Assembly (NCBI GenBank): GCA_903868455.1
Contig: CAIPVK010000231.1
Location: forward strand, 1-6,598
Reading direction: 5' to 3'
DNA length: 6,598 nt
Source of the DNA: an uncultured Opitutia bacterium
Lineage (GTDB): Bacteria; Verrucomicrobiota; Verrucomicrobiia; Opitutales; UBA953
Position numbers and translations under genes: made by a program
Notes under the pieces: model-generated
What the model was told of the DNA's origin: nothing
Seen by the model: the letters and a program-made list of their open reading frames with translations, nothing else
The model's database searches: none
In this document: positions 1 through 4,863 of the stretch, one piece after another
How positions within the stretch are numbered: position 1 is the first letter of the stretch
Layout of the letters: each line of letters opens with the position of its first letter

Positions 1-1
1 C

Positions 2-1453
2 AAGATCGCCGTCTGCTTCGTCCTCTTCATCGGCTTCTTCTACACCATGCCCCAGATGAAGGGCGCGGGCACGACCCTCGCCTACATCTTCCCCGGCCTG
101 CCCTACTGGGCGGGCGTCGTGGTGGTCGGCGCGGTCATCACGCTCAACGTCTCCCTCGGCGGCATGAAGGGCATCACCCTCGTGCAGGCCTTCCAGTACT
201 GGCTCAAGATGTTCGCCATCGCCACGCCGGTGTTCGTCCTGGCCTCGGTGGTCGGCCATTACCACGAGCACGTGGGCGCCAACCGCACCGCCCAGGAGGC
301 CGCGCGACCGGTCGCGGCGGAGGTCGTCCGGGGCGGGCTCCCCGCGAAGGCGCCGTCGGACGAGCAGTGGATCGCGCCGTTCGGCCGCCTGACGACCAAG
401 GCGGTCGACGCGGCCATCGCGGCCGCGCCCACGCCCGAGGCCAAGGCCGCGCTGGAGGCGGACAAGCGCCCCTACTCCCTGCTCTACACCTACTCGCTCA
501 TCATCGCGCTCGTCTGCGGCACCGCCGGCCTGCCGCACATCCTCGTCCGCTTCTACACCAACCCCGACGGCGTGGCCGCGAAGCGCACCACCATGTGGGT
601 GATGATCCTCATCGGGGTCTTCTACCTCTTCACCCCCGTCTACGGCGTGCTCGGCCGCTCGCTCGCCCCGCACCTCTACGAGGGCCTCGGGGCCAAGGGC
701 ACCGACAAGGTCGTCCTCGAGCTACCCACCCTGCTCGCCTCCAGGGACCTCTCCCTGCTCGGCTCGGTGCTCTCGGGCATCACCTGCGCGGGCGCCTTCG
801 CCGCGTTCATGTCGACCTTCTCCGGCCTGCTCGTCTCCATGACCGGCGCCCTGGCCCACGACGTCTACGGCCGCATCCTGCGCCCCGAATCGACCCCCGA
901 GCAGCGCCTGCGCGCCTTCAAGTGGTGCGCCGTCGTCATCGGCGGCGTCTCCATCCTCCTCGGGATGCAGGTCGAGGCGCTGGAGATCAACTTCATGGTG
1001 GGCCAGGCCTTCGCCATCGCCGCCGCCAGCTACTTCCCCCTGCTCTTCCTCAGCGTGTGGTGGCGCGGTATGACGATGCCCGGCGCGGCCGCCGGCATGC
1101 TCGGGGGCGGCCTCTCGGCCCTGGCCGCCATCACCCTGACCTCCATCTCCGACGTCGCGGCCGCAGGCGCCAAGAAACTCCCCGCCGCCGAGGTCGCGGC
1201 CTACTGGGCGGACCGACCGCTCGCGAAGGGCTTGGCCGACCTCTGGACCTCGCACCCGCTGGCCCGGATCCTCTGCGAGCAGCCGGCGATCTGGGCGGTG
1301 CCGCTCGCGATGACGCTCATGTGGCTCGTCTCGAAGGCCACCGCCGCGCGCATCCCCGGCGATATCCGGATGAAGATGCTGGTCCTGCACGCCCCGGAGT
1401 CGCTCGGGCTGAAGCAGGAGTATATCAAGGAGCACGAGGGGATGGGGCACTGA
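2..1453 (+). CDS. Sodium:solute symporter (SSS family, ActP-like), 5' truncated
   Basis: The frame is open from base 2 to a TGA at 1451-1453, giving 483 residues; the N-terminus lies outside the window. ActP-type symporters are about 550 residues, so roughly the first one or two helices are missing. Membrane segments are visible near residues 1-15, 35-54, 70-85, 158-176, 198-218, 250-284, 308-323, 329-354, 361-380 and 428-447. The most diagnostic stretch is GTAGLPHILVRFYT (173-186), nearly matching the GTAGLPHILMRFFT block of E. coli acetate permease as I recall it, followed by an ALAHDVY motif near 283-289. The Ser-Thr pair in AFMSTFSG (268-275) sits where SSS proteins often bind Na+; that role is inferred. 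A roughly 70-residue Ala-rich hydrophilic loop (86-155) and a second one at about 382-427 are lineage elaborations. The protein should couple Na+ (or H+) entry to uptake of a small carboxylate or similar solute. Substrate is uncertain. It is followed by a repeat-filled gap and is unlikely to share a transcript with hemC. Confidence 0.9.
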   Translation, partial: KIAVCFVLFIGFFYTMPQMKGAGTTLAYIFPGLPYWAGVVVVGAVITLNVSLGGMKGITLVQAFQYWLKMFAIATPVFVLASVVGHYHEHVGANRTAQEAARPVAAEVVRGGLPAKAPSDEQWIAPFGRLTTKAVDAAIAAAPTPEAKAALEADKRPYSLLYTYSLIIALVCGTAGLPHILVRFYTNPDGVAAKRTTMWVMILIGVFYLFTPVYGVLGRSLAPHLYEGLGAKGTDKVVLELPTLLASRDLSLLGSVLSGITCAGAFAAFMSTFSGLLVSMTGALAHDVYGRILRPESTPEQRLRAFKWCAVVIGGVSILLGMQVEALEINFMVGQAFAIAAASYFPLLFLSVWWRGMTMPGAAAGMLGGGLSALAAITLTSISDVAAAGAKKLPAAEVAAYWADRPLAKGLADLWTSHPLARILCEQPAIWAVPLAMTLMWLVSKATAARIPGDIRMKMLVLHAPESLGLKQEYIKEHEGMGH

Positions 1454-1468
1454 GGGGCGAGGAGGGTC

Positions 1469-1492
1469 GGGGAGTGGGGAGCGGGGAGCGGG
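1469..1492 (+). repeat. G-rich heptad block and G-quadruplex motif after the symporter stop
   Basis: Three in-register heptads GGGGAGT, GGGGAGC, GGGGAGC (1469-1489) are followed by GGG. Four G-runs of at least three separated by 3-nt loops meet the canonical G-quadruplex pattern on the coding strand, starting 15 bases after the symporter stop. They would appear as an RNA quadruplex in the 3' untranslated region. The bases before it (from about 1436, through the stop codon) look like degenerate copies of the same unit. Confidence 0.8.
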
Positions 1493-1534
1493 CACGCTAT
1501 CGCGCTGTAACGCTGTTGCGCCGATTTCGGGACG

Positions 1535-1586
1535 CAGCGGGTCAGCTGTCTCAGCGGTAGCAGCGCTGGCAGCGGGTCAGCGGAGG
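1535..1586 (+). repeat. Array of six CAGC-headed 8-9 bp units
   Basis: CAGCG or CAGCT begins at 1535, 1543, 1552, 1561, 1570 and 1578, with intervals of 8, 9, 9, 9 and 8. The 13-mer GCAGCGGGTCAGC occurs exactly twice, at 1534-1546 and 1569-1581. The unit differs from the GGGGAGY heptad family in the same gap. Function is unknown; it may be a degenerate tandem repeat or a protein-binding array. Confidence 0.6.
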
Positions 1587-1611
1587 GCCTCCGGCCCTGC
1601 GAGATTCGCAG
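1584..1611. repeat. Two adjoining small perfect hairpins
   Basis: AGGGCC (1584-1589) and GGCCCT (1593-1598) form a 6-bp stem with a 3-nt loop. CTGCGA (1597-1602) and TCGCAG (1606-1611) form a second 6-bp stem with a 3-nt loop. The stems share bases 1597-1598, so both cannot be fully formed at once. No T-run follows either, so neither reads as an intrinsic terminator. Confidence 0.5.
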
Positions 1612-1632
1612 ATGGGGTGGAGAGTGCGACTC

Positions 1633-1653
1633 GGGGAGCGAGGAGCGGGGAGC
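1633..1653 (+). repeat. Second G-rich heptad block, left arm of a 20-bp inverted repeat
   Basis: Three in-register heptads GGGGAGC, GAGGAGC, GGGGAGC. Bases 1633-1652 are the exact reverse complement of 1768-1787 on the other side of a 115-base spacer, so the two could form a 20-bp stem in RNA or a cruciform arm in DNA. Confidence 0.75.
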
Positions 1654-1753
1654 GTGCCAGAGCCTGGCAAAGCCTGAATCCTTAACCCTGGGACGAGGTG
1701 CACTATGGCGAGGCTGCGAGACAGCGCCTTAGCGAAACAGCGCAATCCCCGCT

Positions 1754-1788
1754 CTCCTCACTCCCCACTCCCCGCTCCTCGCTCCCCT
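1754..1788 (-). repeat. C-rich heptad block (five units), right arm of the inverted repeat
   Basis: Five consecutive in-register units on the + strand: CTCCTCA, CTCCCCA, CTCCCCG, CTCCTCG, CTCCCCT. Read on the minus strand this is the same GGGGAGY family seen at 1469 and 1633. Bases 1768-1787 pair perfectly with 1633-1652. Confidence 0.8.
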
Positions 1789-1799
1789 CCTCCTCCACA

Positions 1800-1824
1800 C
1801 TCCCCACTCCCCACTCCCCGCCCC
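1800..1824 (-). repeat. C-rich heptad block with minus-strand G-quadruplex motif
   Basis: Units CTCCCCA, CTCCCCA, CTCCCCG (1800-1820) are followed by CCCC. The minus strand thus has four runs of four G with loops of 1, 3 and 3 nt (1802-1824), a canonical quadruplex pattern on the template strand upstream of hemC. Bases 1800-1820 are also complementary to 1468-1488 at 20 of 21 positions. Two further isolated units lie at 1865-1878. Confidence 0.75.
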
Positions 1825-1935
1825 TCGCCGCCTCCTCCGTCTCCTCGTCATCCCCACGCCCTCGCTCCCCACTCCTCGAACCTCGCACCTCCTTTTGTCT
1901 TTAGGCTCGCGGGGAATGGCTCCTAATCTCGGCCC

Positions 1936-2781
1936 ATGCGTCCGTTGGTCCTGCTCACCCGGGGTAGCCCCCTCGCCCGCCGACAGGCGGAGCTGGCGGC
2001 CGCGCACCTCGGCGCCGCCCTCGGCCGGCCCGTCGAGACCCGCATCCTCGTCACCACCGGCGACCGGCAGTCCGCCTGGTCCCTCGAAAAGCAGGGCGGC
2101 AAGGGGCTGTTCACCGCCGAGCTGGAACAGGCCCTGCTCCGAGGCGAGGGCGACGTCGCCGTGCACAGCGCCAAGGACCTCCCGACGGAGATGCCGGCCG
2201 GTCTCGGCATCGCCGGCTTCCTACCGCGCGAGGATCCGCGCGACGCGCTTGTCCGCCGGGAAGGCACCCCCTTGCCCCGCGTGATCGCCACCGGCAGCCC
2301 GCGCCGGCGCGCCCAGGGCAAGCTGCTCTTTCCCGGCGTCGGCTGGACCGAGCTCCGCGGCAACGTCGACACCCGCCTGCGCAAGGTCGCCGAGGGCCAG
2401 GCCGACGCCTCGTTCCTCGCCTGCGCGGGCATGAACCGCCTCGGCATCCGCTCCTGGGAAGGCCTGGCCATCGAGCCGATCGGCCTCGACCGCATGGTGC
2501 CCGCCGCCGGCCAGGGCGCGGTCGCCCTCCAATGCCGATCCGGCGACATCCCCGCCTTCGCCGGCTGCCTCGACGCCGACACCGCCCGCGCCGTGGGCAT
2601 CGAGCGGCTCTTCCTCGCCCGGCTGGGCGAGGGGTGCCACACCGCCTTCGCCTGCCATGTCAGCGGCGCGCAGGTTCACCTCTTCCGCGAGGATTTCGGC
2701 CGACTGACCTACCCCATGCCCGCGCGCGACGCCCGCCAGGCGGAACCGCTTGTCGCCGCCTACATCGCGGCCCTAGCCTGA
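1936..2781 (+). CDS. hemC: Hydroxymethylbilane synthase (porphobilinogen deaminase)
   Basis: This cytoplasmic enzyme joins four porphobilinogen molecules into hydroxymethylbilane on a covalent dipyrromethane cofactor. At 281 residues it is shorter than E. coli HemC (313). Visible hallmarks are TRGSPLA (8-14), GGKGLF (54-59), AVHSAKDLP (75-83) with catalytic Asp81, the substrate-binding Arg pair in TGSPRRR (119-125), LRGNVDTR (140-147), PAAGQGAV (189-196) and the cofactor cysteine Cys234 in EGCH (232-235). All residues expected for activity are present. The C-terminal domain after Cys234 is short (47 residues against about 71 in E. coli), which accounts for most of the size difference. ATG 1936 is the first possible start because an in-frame TAA lies at 1924-1926; no Shine-Dalgarno motif precedes it. 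It is the first gene of a compact cluster with hemD 4 bases downstream. The promoter is not identified. Confidence 0.97.
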   Translation: MRPLVLLTRGSPLARRQAELAAAHLGAALGRPVETRILVTTGDRQSAWSLEKQGGKGLFTAELEQALLRGEGDVAVHSAKDLPTEMPAGLGIAGFLPREDPRDALVRREGTPLPRVIATGSPRRRAQGKLLFPGVGWTELRGNVDTRLRKVAEGQADASFLACAGMNRLGIRSWEGLAIEPIGLDRMVPAAGQGAVALQCRSGDIPAFAGCLDADTARAVGIERLFLARLGEGCHTAFACHVSGAQVHLFREDFGRLTYPMPARDARQAEPLVAAYIAALA

Positions 2782-2785
2782 GTCC

Positions 2786-3577
2786 ATGAGCGAAGCCCGA
2801 CTCAAGGGACGCCGCATCGTCCTCACCCGACCCGAGGGATCGGCCGCCGCCTGGCGCGCCGCCCTGGAGAAGGCCGGCGCCGAGGTCGCCGAGCTCCCGC
2901 TCATCGAGGTCCGCCTCGGCGCCGAGCAGGAGACGCTGGGCGAGATCCTCGCCGGCATCGGGGAATACGACTGGGTGATCTTCGCCAGCGCCAACGGCGT
3001 GCGCGGCTTCTTCGCCCGGTTCCTCGAGCGCTACCGCGACATCCGCTCCTTCGGCGGCGCCCGCATCGCCTGCGTCGGCCCCGCCACCGAGGCCGCCCTG
3101 CGCGCCTTCCATCTCGAGAGCGACCTCACGCCCGAGACCTCCGACGGCGTCTCGCTCGCGCGCGCCCTCATGGGCGAGCACGACCTGGACAACCAGAAGG
3201 TGCTGGTCGTGACCGGCAACCTCTCGCCCGACGAGCTGCCGCGGCTCCTCAGCGAGGAGGGCCTGGCCATCGTCGACACCCTCCGCGTCTACGAGACCGC
3301 CCCGGCCGACGTCGCCGCGAGCGACGGCGCGGCCGCCTTCCGCCGGGAGGGGGCCGACCTGCTCGTCTTCGCGAGCCCCTCGGCGGTGGAATCCTTCCTC
3401 CACCAAGCCGCCTCGCTCCGCCTCGACCCCGGCGCGCGCCAGCCGCGCACCGTGGCCGTGGGGCCGACCACGGCGGAGACCCTGCGCCGCGCCGGAATCC
3501 CCGTCGGCGCCGTGGCCGAGCGCCCCACGCCCGAGGGCATCCGGGACGCGGCCGCCGCCGCCCTCGCCGCCCGATGA
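2786..3577 (+). CDS. hemD: Uroporphyrinogen-III synthase
   Basis: HemD cyclises hydroxymethylbilane, inverting ring D, to give uroporphyrinogen III, the step immediately after HemC. The 263-residue product has the two-lobed HemD pattern although the family is poorly conserved in sequence. The first lobe begins with RIVLTRPEG (10-18); DWVIFASANGVRGFF (62-76) is the usual (I/V)F.S.NGV block, followed by RIACVGPATEAAL (93-105). The second lobe has KVLVVTG (138-144), RVYET (167-171), DLLVFASPSAVESF (191-204) and RTVAVGPTTAETL (221-233), ending in the RPTPEGI segment (246-252). ATG 2786 lies 4 bases after the hemC stop without a clear ribosome-binding site, so translation may depend on coupling with hemC. 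Its stop overlaps the trpF start as ATGA at 3574-3577. There is no fusion to HemC or to a methyltransferase domain, as occurs in some bacteria. Confidence 0.93.
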   Translation: MSEARLKGRRIVLTRPEGSAAAWRAALEKAGAEVAELPLIEVRLGAEQETLGEILAGIGEYDWVIFASANGVRGFFARFLERYRDIRSFGGARIACVGPATEAALRAFHLESDLTPETSDGVSLARALMGEHDLDNQKVLVVTGNLSPDELPRLLSEEGLAIVDTLRVYETAPADVAASDGAAAFRREGADLLVFASPSAVESFLHQAASLRLDPGARQPRTVAVGPTTAETLRRAGIPVGAVAERPTPEGIRDAAAAALAAR

Positions 3578-4218
3578 TCGGCCCCTTCACGGTCAAGGTC
3601 TGCGGGATCACCCGCGCGGCGGACGCGGCCGTATGCCTCGCGCTCGGGGCCGATTGGCTGGGCGTCAACGTCTGGTCCGGCTCGCCGCGCTGCGTGCCCC
3701 CGGACCGACGCGCGGCCTTGTTGCGCGAGATCCCGCAGGGTAAGCGCGTGGCCGTGACCGTGCGCCCCGGGGCCGACGATGTCCTCGGCTTGCTCGCCGA
3801 GGGCTTCGACGCCGTGCAGGTCCACCTCGACCCCGCCGAAGGCGACGAGCCCTCGGCCTTGGCGAAGGCGGCGGGAGCCAGGCTCTGGCTCGCGCCCCGG
3901 TTGGCGCAGGGAGCGTCCTTCCCCGAGGCCTGGCTGCCCCTCGCCTCGACCTGGGTCGTGGACACCCATCAGGCCGGGAGTTTCGGCGGCACCGGCAAGA
4001 CCGGCGATTGGCCGCGCGCGGCCGAGCTGCGGGCGCGCCACGCCGATAAGACCTGGTTCCTGGCGGGCGGCCTCGGACCGGAGACGGTCGGCGAGGCGGC
4101 TCGGGCCGGTTTCCGACATCTGGACCTCAACAGCCGGGTCGAGCTGGCCCCGGGCCTCAAGTCTGCCGAAAAACTTCACGCCGCCGCCGAGGTTTTGCGC
4201 AAATTCGCTCAATCCTAG
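3574..4218 (+). CDS. trpF: Phosphoribosylanthranilate isomerase
   Basis: TrpF catalyses the Amadori rearrangement of N-(5-phosphoribosyl)anthranilate in tryptophan synthesis, in a single (beta/alpha)8 barrel of about 200-220 residues; this product has 214. KVCGIT (8-13) carries the general-base Cys10. SPRCV (37-41) supplies the substrate-contacting Arg39. The general acid is probably Asp130 in VVDTHQAG (128-135). GGTGKTGDW (138-146), AGGLGPETV (164-172) and NSRVELAPGLK (186-196) correspond to the usual phosphate-binding and C-terminal motifs. Deviations from common family members are VQVHLD (81-86) where VQLHG is typical, and PGLKS where PGxKD is typical. The ATG overlaps the hemD stop by four bases, implying translational coupling. 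No other trp gene is in the window; the downstream neighbour is glnB. TAG at 4216-4218. Confidence 0.94.
   Translation: MIGPFTVKVCGITRAADAAVCLALGADWLGVNVWSGSPRCVPPDRRAALLREIPQGKRVAVTVRPGADDVLGLLAEGFDAVQVHLDPAEGDEPSALAKAAGARLWLAPRLAQGASFPEAWLPLASTWVVDTHQAGSFGGTGKTGDWPRAAELRARHADKTWFLAGGLGPETVGEAARAGFRHLDLNSRVELAPGLKSAEKLHAAAEVLRKFAQS
4194..4203. promoter_or_regulatory. Perfect 10-bp palindrome upstream of the sigma-54 promoter
   Basis: TTTGCGCAAA is self-complementary. It lies in the last codons of trpF, centred about 71 bases before the predicted glnB transcription start. That position is compatible with an activator site, but the sequence does not match the known NtrC consensus and such a short palindrome could be coincidental. 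Confidence 0.2.
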
Positions 4219-4229
4219 CCCCTCGGGGC
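4218..4229 (+). terminator. Short GC hairpin at the trpF stop (weak terminator candidate)
   Basis: GCCC-CTCG-GGGC forms a compact stem starting on the last base of the trpF stop codon; a fifth pair would leave only a 2-nt loop. No T-run follows, so it is not a classical intrinsic terminator. It could still cause pausing or protect the 3' end between the hem-trp cluster and the glnB promoter. Confidence 0.25.
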
Positions 4230-4242
4230 AGGGATGCGGGGC

Positions 4243-4259
4243 TTGGCACGGGCGTTGCA
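4243..4259 (+). promoter_or_regulatory. Sigma-54 (RpoN) -24/-12 promoter of glnB
   Basis: The bases TTGGCACGGGCGTTGCA match the sigma-54 consensus YTGGCACGRNNNTTGCW at every defined position. The invariant GG is at 4245-4246 and GC at 4257-4258 with correct spacing. The site lies in the 79-base gap after trpF and faces glnB. Transcription should begin near 4270, giving a leader of about 28 bases that is rich in A and C, poor in G and free of an obvious Shine-Dalgarno motif. Sigma-54 promoters need an ATP-dependent enhancer-binding protein such as NtrC, and PII genes are classic targets of that control. The regulator itself is not in the window. Confidence 0.88.
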
Positions 4260-4297
4260 TTTGCCCCCGCGAAACCCATCCTCAACACCCACATCCC

Positions 4298-4636
4298 ATG
4301 AAACTCGTCACCGCCATCATCAAGCCCTTCAAGCTCGAGGAAGTCAAAGACGCCCTGGCCGAGGTGGGCATCGAGGGCATGACCGTCACCGAGGTCAAGG
4401 GCTTCGGCCGCCAGAAGGGCCACACCGAGATCTACCGCGGCAGCGAGTACACCGTGGACTTCCTGCCCAAGGTGAAGCTCGAGCTCGCCCTCCCCGACGA
4501 GCTCGTCGACCGCGCCATCGAGACCATCACCAAGGCGGCGCGCACGGGCAAGATCGGCGACGGCAAGATTTTCGTCACCACGCTGGGCGACGTGATCCGC
4601 ATCCGCACCGGCGAGCGCGGCCCCGAGGCGATCTGA
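4298..4636 (+). CDS. glnB: Nitrogen regulatory protein P-II
   Basis: PII is a small trimeric cytoplasmic sensor that binds ATP/ADP and 2-oxoglutarate and controls nitrogen uptake and assimilation through partners such as GlnE, NtrB or AmtB. The product is exactly 112 residues, the standard length. The T-loop motif YRGSEY (46-51) matches the first PII signature and retains Tyr51, the usual uridylylation site, and Ser49. TGKIGDGKIFV (83-93) is the B-loop nucleotide-binding signature. The C-terminal RIRTGERGPEAI (101-112) carries the conserved Arg101 and Arg103. ATG 4298 was chosen because MKLVTAIIKPFKLEEV is the conserved PII N-terminus; upstream in-frame codons belong to a shadow frame within trpF. 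The sigma-54 site ending 38 bases upstream implies nitrogen-responsive expression. No amtB is adjacent, so GlnB fits better than GlnK, but sequence alone cannot decide this. The next gene is convergent. Confidence 0.97.
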   Translation: MKLVTAIIKPFKLEEVKDALAEVGIEGMTVTEVKGFGRQKGHTEIYRGSEYTVDFLPKVKLELALPDELVDRAIETITKAARTGKIGDGKIFVTTLGDVIRIRTGERGPEAI

Positions 4637-4728
4637 GACCGCGGAGAGCGGCGCACGATAAGCGGGGGGCTGGACGGCGGGGTCCGCGGGGTCAGCGGCG
4701 CACCACTCGCTGCGCTCGCCACGCCCCG

Positions 4729-4749
4729 CTCCCCACTCCCCACTCCTCA
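4729..4749 (-). repeat. C-rich heptad block downstream of glnB
   Basis: Three in-register units CTCCCCA, CTCCCCA, CTCCTCA. A CCCC run at 4724-4727 precedes them, giving three minus-strand G4 runs with 3-nt loops but no close fourth run. It is the same repeat family as at 1754-1820. Confidence 0.75.
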
Positions 4750-4751
4750 CT

Positions 4752-4789
4752 TCCCTTTAATCCCTTCGTCTCTTCATCCCTTTAATCCC
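4752..4789. repeat. Direct repeat TCCCTTTAATCCC in a pyrimidine-rich stretch
   Basis: The 13-mer TCCCTTTAATCCC occurs exactly at 4752-4764 and 4777-4789, with starts 25 bases apart; a related CGTTTAGTCC follows at 4789-4798. The surrounding 65 bases are almost all pyrimidine on the + strand and much richer in T than the rest of the window. Confidence 0.65.
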
Positions 4790-4821
4790 GTTTAGTCCTT
4801 CTTCCCCCTTTTAACGCCTCG

Positions 4822-4856
4822 CCCCACGCTCCCCACTCCCCGCTCCCCTATCCCCC
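4822..4856 (-). repeat. Heptad block and G-quadruplex motif just after the peptide-binding protein stop
   Basis: On the + strand, five runs of at least four C (4822-4825, 4831-4834, 4838-4841, 4845-4848, 4852-4856) are separated by loops of 5, 3, 3 and 3 nt, with in-register heptads at 4829-4849. The minus strand, which is the coding strand of the adjacent gene, therefore carries a strong quadruplex motif beginning about 8 bases after its TAG. This parallels the motif after the symporter gene. Confidence 0.78.
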
Positions 4857-4863
4857 TCGTCCC

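Larger units (their letters stand above)
1454..1935. other. Repeat-rich non-coding gap between symporter and hemC
   Basis: This 482-base stretch has no credible gene. In order it holds: G-rich heptads (1469-1489); an inverted CAGCG motif (1502-1514); an array of CAGC units (1535-1586); two small hairpins (1584-1598 and 1597-1611); a second G-rich heptad block (1633-1653); a small hairpin with TGCCA/TGGCA arms (1655-1669); a non-repetitive stretch (about 1670-1720); further CAGCG motifs (1722 and 1738); and C-rich heptads (1754-1788, 1800-1820, 1865-1878) reaching almost to hemC. Left and right heptad blocks are in opposite orientation, so the gap is roughly symmetrical. Open frames crossing it translate to low-complexity Pro/Ser/Arg strings and are artefacts. 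I see no sigma-70 promoter for hemC; the only AT-leaning patch is 1892-1904, without a matching -10 element. Confidence 0.8.
4637..4863. other. Convergent non-coding gap between glnB and the peptide-binding protein gene
   Basis: No gene is supported in these 227 bases. Next to glnB is a GC-rich part with a 10-bp direct repeat AGCGGCGCAC (4647-4656 and 4694-4703) and a weak hairpin with GCGCA/TGCGC arms (4698-4702 and 4711-4715). C-rich heptads follow (4729-4749), then a pyrimidine-rich, relatively AT-rich stretch (4750-4815), then heptads again (4829-4849) up to the minus-strand stop. GGGTCAGCGG at 4689-4698 also occurs in the symporter-hemC gap (1574-1583). No convincing intrinsic terminator is visible on either strand, which is notable for a convergent gap. 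Confidence 0.75.

Noticed and set aside
722..1495. 257-residue antisense open frame under the symporter
   Set aside because: Low-complexity Gly/Glu/Asp/His-rich translation opposite a clear membrane transporter; a shadow.
1754..1880. CRISPR array
   Set aside because: The units are only 7 bases and contiguous, with no 25-40 base repeats, no unique spacers and no cas genes.
1469..1880. Evidence for a cyanobacterial origin from short tandem heptamers
   Set aside because: Heptanucleotide repeats are known from filamentous cyanobacteria, but those are of a CCCCAGT type in lower-GC genomes; the GC content here and the different unit do not support that assignment.
1705..1926. 73-codon frame in the gap with GAGG about 9 bases before its ATG
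   Set aside because: After the first dozen residues the translation is only Pro/Ser/His from the heptads, so it is not a credible protein despite the tempting ribosome-binding-site-like motif.
1892..1929. Sigma-70 promoter for hemC (TTGTCT ... TAATCT)
   Set aside because: The spacing is 23 bases and the -10-like hexamer matches the consensus at only 3 of 6 positions, so it is not supportable.
2660..3406. 248-residue antisense open frame across hemC/hemD
   Set aside because: It lies opposite well-supported genes and its composition is typical of GC-rich antisense frames, with no recognisable domain.
3779..4297. Extended N-terminus for glnB or a TrpF-PII fusion
   Set aside because: The upstream in-frame codons run through trpF in another frame and are Arg/Pro-rich; the conserved PII N-terminus begins at ATG 4298 and gives the exact family length.
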